Shown: positions 11,661 through 22,726 of the stretch, piece after piece
Numbering within the stretch: the first letter of the stretch is position 1
How the letters are laid out: every line of letters begins with the position of its first letter
Assembly (NCBI RefSeq): GCF_964204645.1
Contig: NC_134028.1
Location: forward strand, 14,375,263 to 14,439,262
Length of the DNA: 64,000 bases
Source of the DNA: Tubulanus polymorphus
Taxonomy: Eukaryota > Nemertea > Palaeonemertea > Tubulaniformes > Tubulanidae
Reading direction: 5' to 3'
Notes under the pieces: model-generated
What the model saw: the letters and a program-made list of their open reading frames with translations, nothing else
What the model was told of the DNA's origin: nothing
Database searches by the model: none
Position numbers and translations under genes: made by a program

Positions 11661-14279
11661 AAGTTCTAAAAAAGGAGCCACAAGGGGCACTATGGGCAGC
11701 CTGTCAGCTTTTCATAAAATGGCAAATAATACATTATGTGGGTTATATTTATCAAAATACACTCCAAGCTCATGAGTCAATACCTATAATTTACACAATA
11801 CAATTGTGTTTTCATAAGTAGCAAAGATAGCGACTGCAGCTGGTAGAAACAAATACCTCAGATAAATCTTATCCCTTGGTCTTATTAATCTGAATGCGGA
11901 ATAAAATTGAATTTTCATAAATTTGCTCAATAAAACAAACTTTAATTAGATTTAATGTTATATTTGTTCAATAAAGTAAAGTTGAATTAGATTTGATTTT
12001 TTGGCAGAATACATTTTGATTGAATTTGAATTTTGCGTACATGGCTTATCAGCACATCAAGGTCATCCATCCGATTTGAGAAAAAAGCTATTTTTATGGA
12101 CACTGCATAATTGTCAACGGTATTTTTTGTAGTGCAAATAAAAATATTTCTCCCAAAAAGCAAATCAACTAAAGATTTCACATAAATCGATCTTGAAACG
12201 TATTTCTAAATCACAAAGTAACACCTGCTGATCTCTGCGGCTGAGCCAATAATCGAGGTGTCTTTCTGATTGGGTTTTTAAAACAGATATCTTTGCGTTC
12301 AGAGTTTGTTCAGATTGCGTCATTTTCCATCGCAAATCGCGTAATCAGACTGATATCAGCGTTTCATCTATCTGTGACGCCAGAGTTAGGTTATTCTTGT
12401 CGTGCAAATAGTTTCGTTTTTCGTGGTCGCTTATCACGACCATAAAAAGGTGCGAATGATATTTTGAATGAATCTATGCGATTGAGTCGCCTTCGAGTGG
12501 CTGTGATTTAATTAGAAATTTGCCGACTAAATGTTTATTTTAGGATGATAATAAAAAAAATTTATACAAGAGGCCCATGAGCCTGGAAGCATTGAAAGAT
12601 TATCCTGTGGTGAGGTATTAAAATGGTTAATATTTTTCTTCGACAAATATGCACGAATAGAATCATGTGGAGGTAACATGAGAAATTAGGGAATAGAATT
12701 GTGAACAAATGAAGGCAGCCCACGATTTACAGTGGACTCCTCCCTACTCGCTACCGGATGAGTCGGTAAACTGGCTGCTTCGTTAAAATCTAATCCCCAA
12801 CGTAAATCCCAAAAATTCCCCGACCTCCAATTTTGTATTCGGTAAAATATTATGGTTCAAATGCGCCCGAGATAGGCGGAGTTATCTGTATTGTGAAAAT
12901 AAAAGGCGTCCGCCGTTGATGATGGAATATCGCAACTAAGGATTTGGTTAATAACTGTTGGCGTCATAAGCAAGGGTGTTATGCATAATTGCCTAGATAA
13001 GCAATTAAGCCGTTTAGATTTCGGTAAGAGCGTTCCCAAGTATTAACTGATTACTAGGCTTCGGCTATTTTGCGGTTGATTAGGTGACTCGGGTGTTGGG
13101 TTCGACTCCGTGAAATTCGTTTAACCTCATTTTTCTTGTAAATTTGTGTAAATCATGACGACCTACCACCCAACAGGTGTGATTTTCAATATCGTATCAC
13201 TCACAACCACCTTTTGAGGCCTAGGACTAGTTCCAATAAACAAGGGTAATTTTTCTTTCAGATTCTTTCTAATTGGCACATCTTACCGTAACGCATGCGT
13301 ATGAAAAATGAATATACGCAGAGGTTTAGAGAGAAATATTGAAGATGAAGCCAGAGTCGAACCCTGAATATAAAAAGTGATTATTAATTGCCGAATTACG
13401 TGCTTCGCTAACTAACTAAATAGAAAGACTTCGATGTACGCCTCAGGTTGTTCACTGGATGGGCAGGCATAGTTCGAAAATATTATCAGTGTGCGGTAGA
13501 GACGATTTTTGGCTGGGTCTACTGTTTTACATGAATGTAGTTTCAATTTGAATTTTCTTTGAAAACGAGAAGCGTCTTGAGAATTGACTTTCGATTCATT
13601 TTACTAGCATTACGTAGACTTCAACCAATGCAAAAAAAGAAGAAATTAAATATGAGTGCTGATTTAAAAGTGGACAGAAATTGTTTCCTGATTTCTAACT
13701 AGTAGCAATGTGTTAAATTTCTCAATTCGATGTCCCTGTTTGCACAAACTACTACTATAAAACAAGAGGCCTTGGAGCTTCAGTTATGATGTTACACGAT
13801 TTATTTGTAACCACGTTAGATCATCAGTTGGGCTTTTTTCGTTTCAGAACATTAACAAAATCTTTTAAAACTGTTTGTTTGTCCGTATAGGACCGGAGCA
13901 ACTTTTTAACCAGTCAAAAACTTTTTTAGAACTATTTGCTCAACTTTTCATCCTGCTTTTTGTTTGCTGGTCTATCAAATCATTCAAGTTTCAAACGTCA
14001 CATCACTGAATACCTTATAAACTACACTGAATAACTTATATAACTAGGGTTAGAAGATGGGAGTATGCTGGAAATGTAGAAGAGGTGCTATCATCAAAAT
14101 GTAAGTAATTATAAGGGATGGTTAGCGTAGTTCAGGTAGGAGAAGAATAAAAGAAGTAGAACTGAACATACCAAATAGGTAAGGGATGCAAGCGGGTGAG
14201 GTCATTGAGGTCATGGTTACGGAATGTGAGAATGCGTGTAAAAATGTTATCACATTGTATTGCGTGTAAATAGTATACA

Positions 14280-14335
14280 CAACTGTGTAAGCGCACACGC
14301 ACGCACGCACACACAGACACGCACATACCAACACA
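14280..14335. repeat. Imperfect (CA)n microsatellite
   Basis: This is a purine/pyrimidine alternating tract of CACACGCACGCACGCACACA type lying in the intron just downstream of exon e. Open frames read across it are composition artefacts. Confidence 0.9.
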
Positions 14336-14392
14336 CATTACTTCAATCACATTCGATAACCCTTATTTTTTTCCATCGAAGGGATTACTCAC

Positions 14393-14523
14393 GGGGGCTC
14401 CATATGTTTAACGTCATCAGCCTTTGTCTTCGATTCCTCGGTTTCTGGCCAGAAAAGTTTAGATATAGCTAATGCTGCAGGCGCTGACATCACGGATGCA
14501 CTTAGTAAATGGTTTGCTGGAAC
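14393..14523 (-). CDS. SLC28A: SLC28/CNT nucleoside transporter, exon e
   Basis: This exon encodes PANHLLSASVMSAPAALAIS and then KLFWPETEESK. The first part is the conserved SASVMSAPAALA helix of CNT proteins; the second is the hydrophilic loop after it. The acceptor is CCATATAG before 14523. The donor is CCCCC/GTGAGT after 14393, leaving two bases of a codon that exon f completes. The frame joins exon d in phase 0. Confidence 0.92.
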
Positions 14524-14706
14524 CTATATGGAAAAAGTGTTAAATACATAAATACAGCTTACGTAAAATGAGTAAAAGTAAATAACATAACGTCGGACTT
14601 TGTCAAACTAATAAAACATATGTAGAACTGTAGGCCATAGTATCCTCGCTTATTGCAATAAACGGAGGAATGCGTTTTTTCTTAAAACCAGTTGTGCCGA
14701 GCGTAC

Positions 14707-14832
14707 CCCGAACCCGATATATGCGGCCATTACACTTCCAGCGATTGTAGCAAATCCACCAGTGCAAACAGCATGCAATTCAGATTGTGTCATATCTTGA
14801 AGCAACGGGCGAATCATCAATGGAGCTTCGCT
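14707..14832 (-). CDS. SLC28A: SLC28/CNT nucleoside transporter, exon d (substrate-site hairpin)
   Basis: This exon encodes [20 protein letters not shown] and then the [18 protein letters not shown] segment, among the most conserved parts of the CNT family. Joined to exon c it completes the Gln-(Ser/Thr)-Glu nucleoside-binding motif; here the middle residue is Ser. Boundaries are TTTTATAG/AGC and GGG/GTACGC, both phase 0. It follows the 41-kb intron. Confidence 0.95.
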
Positions 14833-15278
14833 CTATAAAAACACATGATGAGATATCAATACATAATCTAAGTTATACAATCAATTATTTTGATTCTTAG
14901 GAATCCTTCATGGAATCCACCGTAACAAAAATCCAAGATTGAGGTTAAAACACTCCATCCACATACACAATCTTTGATAACGATTTATGAGTACCGTTAC
15001 ATAAAAAGTACCAAAAAACGAACCAAGTCTCAAGATCCCAACCCAAACGAAATTCTTGAGCTTTCGGACTCGTGTCCTTCATCAGAATAGAATTTATTTG
15101 CTTTGAATTGTACATTTTGGTTACTAAGAAGATACAACGATATATTGTCACATTGATACAGATGATGCGAAGTGGGCAATAATATTCTTATTTTTATTGC
15201 AACTAGTTTAGTTTGCTATTGATACCAAATGGTTTTTGTGTTCTTAATTTCATGATCCACAATTTATCAATAGTCTTT

Positions 15279-15629
15279 CTATAGGTAATCATTTTTATGA
15301 AGTTTCTCAATGCCCATGATTGATACAGAATGGTTTAAAGTGTTGAAATATTGTGCGATTGGATCGTCAGGTTTACGGCGTATTAGGGGCAAATTGAGTA
15401 ATTGACGTTGGTATAGTGAATCCCCCGTCTCCCCCACGTAGATAAATTTGTCACATTTATTACAAAAAATTACATACACCGCATTTTGTGATTTACAGTT
15501 GATAAAGTTTCGTGTAACATAATACGAGGACCCTTCATAATTGATGAACTTATCTGAGTTAGACATGTACGGACATATTTCGCAGTTTTTACCGCATGGT
15601 TCACATCTATTTTGTTTTTTAGAAAACAT
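15279..15629 (-). pseudogene. Penelope-like retroelement, GIY-YIG endonuclease fragment
   Basis: The 116-residue frame contains paired cysteines (CEPCGKNCEICPY), then NCKSQNAVYVIFCNKCDKF and YVGETGDSLYQR. This is the GIY-YIG-type endonuclease layout seen at the C-terminus of Penelope-like elements. No reverse transcriptase domain is found upstream on the minus strand (15630-15900), and the catalytic domain ends soon after YLH-type residues would be expected. It is therefore a truncated remnant in the large SLC28A intron. Confidence 0.75.
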
Positions 15630-15934
15630 TAGGTAATGTTTTTTGTGTATTAAAATATCACATAATGAAGTATCTCTTCTGTAAGCTACAACAGGTGGTT
15701 CTTTGAATAAGTTCTATCATTGCTTTTGCTGTACTTGAAGTGAAGATATTGTTATGATAGGCAATTTTTGATATTCATAAAACATGCGTAAATCGATAGC
15801 AGTTGTATTTTCATAATACATAAGTAATTGGAAAAACAGGGTTTCATACCAGAGGACGAGAGGACGACACATCACTCATCACCACTCATAATTTTTTTTT
15901 CTAATAAAGGGAGACAGTGAGTTCCTGACAGAAA

Positions 15935-16560
15935 AAATTGATGTTAATACAAATCAACTTTATTGTCCATATTGTAAAAATACATCGATAAATCTATTAA
16001 ATCTTGGCATGAAAAAACTCCGAATCATAAAAAAATGTATAGATTTTGAGACAACAGATAATTCAAATGAAAGAAAAGAACAATTAGAAAATATGAAAAA
16101 AGATGAAATTAAATGCGATGTTTGTAATGAATTTATAAGTACAAGGAATCGTGATATACATCTTGAATCAAAAAACAAAAAAGTATAAGTAAAAATATTT
16201 TTGGAACAGAATATTTTGATGATAAACCTCAACAAGTAAAAAACCTGCTTCAAAAACTAAATCTATTTCAAATAAACATTATATGAAAAATGTTAGAAAT
16301 TATATCGATTCACTAGAAAAAAAGATACAAGTGAAATTTTAGAAACATTACCTAGTAAACTATGAAGATACCTAAAATAGAAAAAGTTAAATGATTTAAA
16401 AATAAATGTATTCGAATTTCAAGATTATATAAAATGTTTAAATAACTCAAAAGTTATGAATCATAAAATGAATTGTTTAAGATCAGAAAATCACGAGATG
16501 TAAATTAATGAAGTGGAAAAAACTAGCTTCAATCCATTCGATGATAAAAGATATATTTTG
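15935..16560 (+). pseudogene. Polinton polB remnant, internally deleted
   Basis: It begins with a C2H2-like LYCPYCKN finger and a second CDVCNEF finger, followed by stops. A segment related to the EDYFD and VRNYI region of the intact polymerase comes next. Near 16455 it jumps to the extreme C-terminus: NCLRSENHEM, a stop, then NPFDDKRYILDDG. Roughly 1,100 codons of exonuclease and polymerase are missing. The sequence is more diverged than the left copy, so this is an older insertion on the opposite strand. Confidence 0.8.
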
Positions 16561-16994
16561 GATGATGGAATGAAAACATTAACCTTCTGGTTATTAACAT
16601 GTATCAATACCGTCAAACTCGAAATCACCATTGGCTTCATTATCTTCTTAACGATTTATATTTTGATGATTTACACTTTCAATAAAATATTCATAAATTT
16701 CATTCATTAGATGTTCTTCATTTTCATCTAATTGTTTTTCTATAATCATTAGGTTGTTCTATTTAATTTTTTTCATTTAAATAAAGTTCTATATTGTTCC
16801 ACATTTCATCTCGTTCAAGTTGTTTCTTTTTATTTGTTATTTCATCAAATGGAATTATAATATCATTGTTTAAAAAATGTGCAATTGTATTTAAAAAGAA
16901 TTCATAATTAATTGAATCTGTTATTTTATAATCCACACAATATTTTAATATTTTTGTGAATGTTTCTTGTATATATTTTTCATATCTTCTTTTG

Positions 16995-18006
16995 TTATTT
17001 CGGTTTTTTATAATAATCGTTAAATAATAAATATAAATACATTTTCTTTTCTTTTGTGTTACATGTTGATAGAATAATTGTTTTTATTATATCTTTCTTA
17101 GTTATTTCACCATTTTTATTTTCTATTATTTTCATTTTTTCAAGCCATTGCATATATTCTGGTGTATGATCTTGTATAGAAAATATTTTAAAAATTTCAT
17201 CTAGATATTTTAATTTTGATTCTATAAGAAAATCTCTAGTGTTTTCATCACCGCATAAATTTCTTTGATAACCACATACATTACAAAATATCATAGAATT
17301 TTCTTGTATTAAATACTCATAAATACATTGTGGGCATTTTTTCTATCAAATCTTGATAATAGATGTACATTAAGTTCTTGGAATTTACTTACGTTTTCTT
17401 TATGTTTTATTGTTTTATTATGTAGATTTAAATTACTTGTTGTAATAATCAATGTACAATATTTACGATGTTTTTCTTATTAATTCATTATATTGTTTTT
17501 CAACTTTTCAAGTGTTTCTTTATTATCTGTTAACGTTTTCTCATATTCTATTTTCTCTAATATATTTTTTTTCTTTCATTAAATTCTGTTTCAAATTCAT
17601 AAGTAATTTTATTTAAATGTACTTCATTTAATTGGTGTTTCTCCCAATCTTCTATATTTTCAGGACTAAATTTTATTCGACAATGCTCACCGAAATGATT
17701 CTTTATATTATTCATTATTCATGTGATGAAATAAAAAAGGTATTTTCGAAATAAATTTAGGTTCAACTTCAACAGAATTATAATAACTTTCGTTGCATTA
17801 ACATTAACATCAACGTTAACTATTAAGTCATAAATTTTACACTTCTCTGGATGTTTTTTAAAATTATTTCTAGAGAATGTTTTATTACAATTCTGGCAGT
17901 TTATTTTAGGGGGTTTATAATTTTTATCATGTTTTTACATATGTCGAGCCATATTACTTTTTCTTTGTAGTTCACCACAAATTTCACATTGTATGTTCTC
18001 ATCCAT
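16995..18006 (-). pseudogene. Degenerate zinc-finger / zinc-ribbon gene within the old Polinton remnant
   Basis: On the minus strand a start at 18006 leads into CEICGELQRKSNMARHM and a second finger CQNCNKTFSRNNFKKH. Several stops and frame changes follow. The frame then reopens at about 17335 with CPQC and CNVCGYQ cysteine pairs and runs to a stop at 16995 through a charged, helix-rich tail. The CxxC-CxxC spacing resembles a zinc ribbon such as those in viral late transcription factors, but that is only a shape match. No counterpart exists in the intact element at 30600-52330, so this remnant carried a different cargo gene. Confidence 0.5.
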
Positions 18007-18073
18007 TTACTCTAAAAATTGTATTCAAAATATCTTTGTGGGGTTCGAGGTAATTTTTTGAGTAATAAATAAT

Positions 18074-18819
18074 GGTTGAATTGAAAGAATATAGAATATA
18101 TGTCGATTCTAGAAAACCTACAAATTATAAATCTCATTATTTACTAGTACAATTAGAGAATTTAAAAATTGTGTAGATTTAAAATTAGCAAATATAAGTT
18201 TATGTAATTCTTTTCATAATATATCGAATAAAAGTCTTGATCATTTAGTTTTTAAAATTTATGTTAGAAATTTGACTAAATGGTTTCATCTTTATCTAAA
18301 ACTAGGATAGTATAATTCAGAATGATTAGCGCAAGAAATTAATAAAAGAGCTCGTTTAAAAATGGGTGCATCTAGTAAGTTTGAAATTTGTTAAAAGTGA
18401 TAGTTAGAATAAAATAAGAATAAAAATAGGTAATGAACAACATAGATTTTCAGTAAGAAAACCTTTAGCTAAACTGTTTGGAATTCTTCCAGATAAAGAT
18501 TATTCAAATATTGATACTTATACAAATATAATACCTTTTACACACTTTTATATTTATTGCAATTTAAGTGACCCAACAAAAAAAATCGAAGCAACTTAAG
18601 ATACAATTTGTAATTCTAGTATATATTAAATATTTTACCATAAAAAATGTTAAACAATTCGGTACACGAATAAATTATTATGTAGCTGAATGTGATTTTA
18701 AACCTTGTATTTCACAATTCAATAATTTTAAGTTAGAAATTAGAAATCATAATGGATACTTAATTGATTTGAATAACTTTCCTGTGATATATGAATTAGT
18801 TGTAAGATGTAGAGAATAA
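18074..18819 (+). pseudogene. Remnant of the minor-capsid-candidate gene
   Basis: It is colinear with 46505-47259. It starts ATGGTTGAATTGAAAG with the element's T-run leader (TAATTTTTTGAGTAATAAAT), then has internal stops and frameshifts near 18175, 18310, 18390 and 18600. The C-terminal third is still open (18568-18819). It preserves the initiator that the copy in the main element has lost. Confidence 0.85.
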
Positions 18820-18846
18820 TTAATAATTTTTTTATAATAATAAATA

Positions 18847-18978
18847 TGAATATAACAGTAGGACCGAGTATATGTTTTGGGTTTGATTTTAAACATGGTA
18901 AAGAAATGAGAATTAAACTAAATGATGTAATTACTGATATTAAAAGTAAATCATTTATTAATGCATCAACAATTTGAT
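18847..18978 (+). pseudogene. Remnant of the 116-residue Polinton protein
   Basis: The first 40 codons match 46138-46488 (MNITVGPSICFGFDF then GKEM), ending in a TGA near 18977 where similarity stops. Gene order (minor capsid candidate, then this gene) is the same as in the main element. The stretch 18979-19280 shows nothing recognisable. Confidence 0.8.
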
Positions 18979-19280
18979 GTGTTTTTGAAACGCTGAAATT
19001 GGATCTTCCTCAAGAAACCAAGTTTTCTCACCACCATCAAGCAATCATCATCTTCATCCTCCGAACAACTGCTGTCTGTTTCACATTTTTTTTCCGGAAT
19101 ATAACCCATCTCTGAGTCTCCTCGACAAACTTCCAGTTCCGGCGACAGAGGGCAAGGAAGGATCCAAAGACCTTAGAGGTTCGGCTATTGGCAACAACAG
19201 ATTCCTATATAATGTGCGAGTTTACCCAATCTCAACATTCTTCACCATATATACAGGTAAACCCCCAGCAGGCTTCAGCA

Positions 19281-20200
19281 CTACGGTGTACGGAACTTCC
19301 ATCCATCCGCGATTTTATGTCGACTCGAGAATCCAACCTGTTTCACTAAAACCAAATTCCCCACATCAATATCTCCTCCATTTACTTTCGCGTCATTCAT
19401 AAATTTGCTATACTCACCTGCCTCCTTGGTGTTTCTTGCTGCAACTTCCCAAGCTTCCTCTAATTGTTTCCCAATCTTTGTGCCATATTCTGCAGGTTGG
19501 TCTGTTCCATCTGAGATACCATACATCAAATCCACTGGTAACCGAGGTTTCCGGCCAAACATGGGATAATACGGTTCGAAACCTGTAATACGCTGAGGAG
19601 TGCAATTGTACGAGAAAACAGCCGCTTGGAGATACTCCCGCCACTTGGTCTGCGACTCTTTAGCTAACTTACCCAACAGTCCGATTAGAGTCTGAATAAA
19701 TCTCTTACAGTAACCGTTACCCATTGCGTGATATGGCGAAGTGCGACACTTCGACATTCCCAATATCTTGCAAAGTTCAGCAATCACTTTCGACTCGAAA
19801 TTCCTCCCGTGGTCTGAATGCAGTACTGCAGGAATTCCTAACTTTGTCACGTAAAGGTCATGTAAAATAAGAGCACCCGACTTCATGGCCTGTAAAATCT
19901 ACTACTCACGAGTGCCATAGTACGATCCCGACCGGGATGTGACATCTCACCATGCAACAACCATCGAGTGCTCGGACTTCGGTAAAACAATCTGAAAGAG
20001 TATTTGTCCATCCATCCATATCTTCCGACTCAACACACCTTTTTTATGACTAAATTGATGGATAAATGCCGCTTGAAGCATTTTTCAGAGAAACTTTGTC
20101 ACCAGACTCCAGAGAACGAATAAGGCTATGTAATAGCTTTCTATTGCTTCAAGGGGATGTCCACCTCGCCGACCACGGCTCTTCCCTGAAAAATTAATTG
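19281..20200 (-). pseudogene. Ty3/Gypsy integrase fragment, internally deleted
   Basis: Reading the minus strand from about 20200, a degraded stretch leads to the zinc-binding H2C2 region (LHGEMSHPGRDRTMAL then RFYRP, near 19985-19890). A deletion and stop follow. From 19886 the core resumes with LHSDHGRNFES (second catalytic Asp), TSPYHAMGNGYCKRF and the later ITGFEPYYPMFGRKPRLP region. The first catalytic Asp is deleted. The position of the catalytic Glu reads Lys in YCKRF. The element is therefore inactive. No LTRs were found. Confidence 0.85.
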
Positions 20201-20719
20201 CTGAATCGACCCGCTAATGATGAATACTATTTTTAGATCCCCTGATTTCTAAATTCAAAAATATAGATTTATATGAACCTTAGGTCTACCCTTGTAATTA
20301 AACAAAGATCTTGCATTCGAGTTTATTCATTTTAAGGAGTTTCTTTATTTCAAGCCGCCGGATTGATTGTCTAAATCTCTTTGCTCTTCTCGTGACTTGT
20401 ATTCAATTAAATTGTCTATTCTCGTTCTACAATTTGTACGTGAATACTATCAACGGTAGGCCTAGCACTTGTTTCTTTTCATTCCGTTTTTCATAATGAT
20501 TTTGTTTTATTCAAATCTTCATTTTATCGCGACGGGTGCTTCCGCTTTTAAACTGTTCGTTTATTACTTCCGATTTTTTAATCTTCATTAATTTATTCAT
20601 TCTTTATGACTTCTCCCTCCAAAATCGGAAGAATTGTATCCTTAGAGGCTTTTGATCATGATTTTTAATGACTTTGCAAAACCACCTGTCGCAGTATATT
20701 TCCTTTTAGAAATATACCT

Positions 20720-20985
20720 TGTTGAGGAAGAGCTATCGAAGTATTCCCTCTCTTCTCCACATCAATTTCAAAGTCAATTTATTGCTCAGCGAGTCCGAGT
20801 CAAAGAGTTTACGAGCCCGGCGTTCGCGAGTCCGACAGGTTTACGGGCATTTGTTAGTTACCTCTTTTATATTATTGATTTCTTGTCATTCCAGTTATTT
20901 CATTAAAAGTATATTGCTGATCAGTTCATGTAACCAGAAGCGTCAATAAATAAATTTTGAATTGATCAAGTTTAAATCTAGTCAG
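20720..20985. repeat. Dispersed repeat shared with 5274-5600
   Basis: This is the same repeat as described at 5274 in the same orientation, here lacking the TGATCAG expansion. The stretch 20201-20719 just before it is AT-rich and holds nothing I recognise. Confidence 0.7.
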
Positions 20986-20999
20986 TAACCTGACTGTGG

Positions 21000-21185
21000 T
21001 TTAGTTTCACGATCGGATATTTTCACAAACCACAGTCAGGAATGGGAAGGTCATTTTTCAATGAAATCTTCGTGAGTCCATTTGACTCACGAGTAATTTG
21101 CCTGGCATTTTATTGTCTCTTAAGATATCCGTCTAATTTTTGTAGTAATCGACGCACAACAGATTCGTAGTTTGTTTGATACCTA
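21000..21185 (-). repeat. Dispersed repeat R2, copy 1
   Basis: The reverse complement matches 54040-54222. Shared landmarks include GCCAGGCAAATTACTCGTGA, CTGTGGTTT and AATATCCGATCGTGAAACTA. It is probably part of a DNA transposon of unknown family. Confidence 0.7.
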
Positions 21186-21659
21186 TAACACCTCACCTGA
21201 CGATCTTAATCCATGTGCAAATCGGCCGTTAAGTGAGAGTACATTTCCGTCGATTCGACGGCGGCCATTTTGAAAACGTGTGGAGGGTGCTGGCACCTGT
21301 GGACTGAGGCCAGGACAACAGCACAAACTGACAAAGCGAAACGACGAAATTAGAAAAATTACGAAATCAACACGTATTCACATTTTTCTTTTACCAGAAT
21401 ATATTATTTCATTTTTTATTATAGAAAACACGAAGAATTTCATATAAGTTGAGAAATATAATAGTATGGTTTCCCTTTGTTGTGGACTTTTTGTGGATAT
21501 GTGTGTAACAAATCGCCATTTTGGGATAGTACATGTGTGTAGTTGGAGATTCTGGGTTACCAGTTCAACCCCCAACCTGTATAAAGTATTGGCCTATTTT
21601 GGTATTTTACATTCTCTTGTAAAGATTTTGTGAGACTAAAATTGTGTACTTTTGTCTTT

Positions 21660-22407
21660 CCAGGGAAAAAGTTAGAAGACTTGTTAAATGTCTCCGGTTG
21701 GCCGGCAGACAAACCTGCTCTGTTTACACATTACCTGATCCTCCACGCTAACAATGTAATCGCTGGTAAACCTCAAGCTCCAAGTTTTAAGAGGAAGGCG
21801 GAGAAGTTAGAAGAGACAGTTAAGGTTGATGAAACCGACGGTACCGAGGCTACTGGTGTTTTGGATAGACTTACATCTTTAGAGAAACAAGTCACTACTT
21901 CTTCAGGACTCGTGACTGTTGAGGCTGCTTTAGAGCAGGTAAGGTCCGCTGCCCGTCGCCCACAAAATTATTTTGACAGATTCCTGTTGCTGGGCTGTTT
22001 GGAAAATCTGGAAGAAGTCGCTCTTCGACACCACGACAAAGTCGCTCAATTTTATAAATCTGTCTTAAGGACAGTTAAGGACAACTTAGATTCGGATGCC
22101 TTGCAGCATCTTGCCCTTATGCTGGTCGGATCCACTGAAGATGAGAAGGTCGCTAAGCTAGCATCTAAATGGCGTAAAGATTATAAGGTGGCGCCCTCTA
22201 GTAAAGCGAAGAGCGTCGATAGCAAGAATAATCGAGTGGTTGATCGTAACACTTTCGGGTTGCAGATGCCCTATTGGCCTTCCTTTGATAATATCCCTAT
22301 GTGGGGTCAGAAGTGGTCTGCTGGTAACTTGTTTTGCGTGTAGAAAGAAGGGTCATTTCGCAAGAGATTGCCCGAATGAAAAGATCAAGGACGAGGAGGA
22401 GAAATGA
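21660..22407 (+). pseudogene. DIRS/Ngaro-like retrotransposon gag
   Basis: The frame from about 21665 follows a strong 3' splice-like tract (ACTTTTGTCTTTCCAG) and runs to a TAG at 22343. It encodes a helical, charged Gag-like protein of about 225 residues. A zinc knuckle of CX2CX4HX4C type (CFACRKKGHFARDC) lies at 22330-22371 but in the next frame, so a 1-base frameshift separates capsid and nucleocapsid parts. The knuckle frame ends at 22407. There is no good ATG at the start, so spliced translation initiation upstream is possible. Confidence 0.7.
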
Positions 22408-22726
22408 ACCGGTGATTGTCTGATCTGCCGACCTTTCGCTATTACATTTGTTGGCTTTTCTCTCTTGTTATGCGTGTTGTACTTTGTTTTGCGTGTTGTT
22501 TTATATCGTGTTTTCTCATTATAGGGGAATCAAGTGTATCTTCATTTTTTCGGTGAACTGTGGATTGATAAAGGATGTTATCTAGCCCCGCTGGATAAAG
22601 CAATCTTTAATAAGTTCTGAAACTCTGTTAAAGAGAATTATTAATAAATTTTTTGTCCTTGTGGAATCTGAAATTTTACTGTTTTGTGTCTCTTTTTAGT
22701 TGTTTCCAACTTTCTAGCCGCGGATA

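Noticed and set aside
13090-13370. Possible tRNA genes from GGGTTCGACTC words
   Set aside because: Only a box B/T-arm-like word is present; no box A at the right distance and no cloverleaf by eye.
14122-14472. Cys/Val- and His/Thr-rich open frames on both strands
   Set aside because: They read through the (CA)n tract and over exon e in wrong frames.
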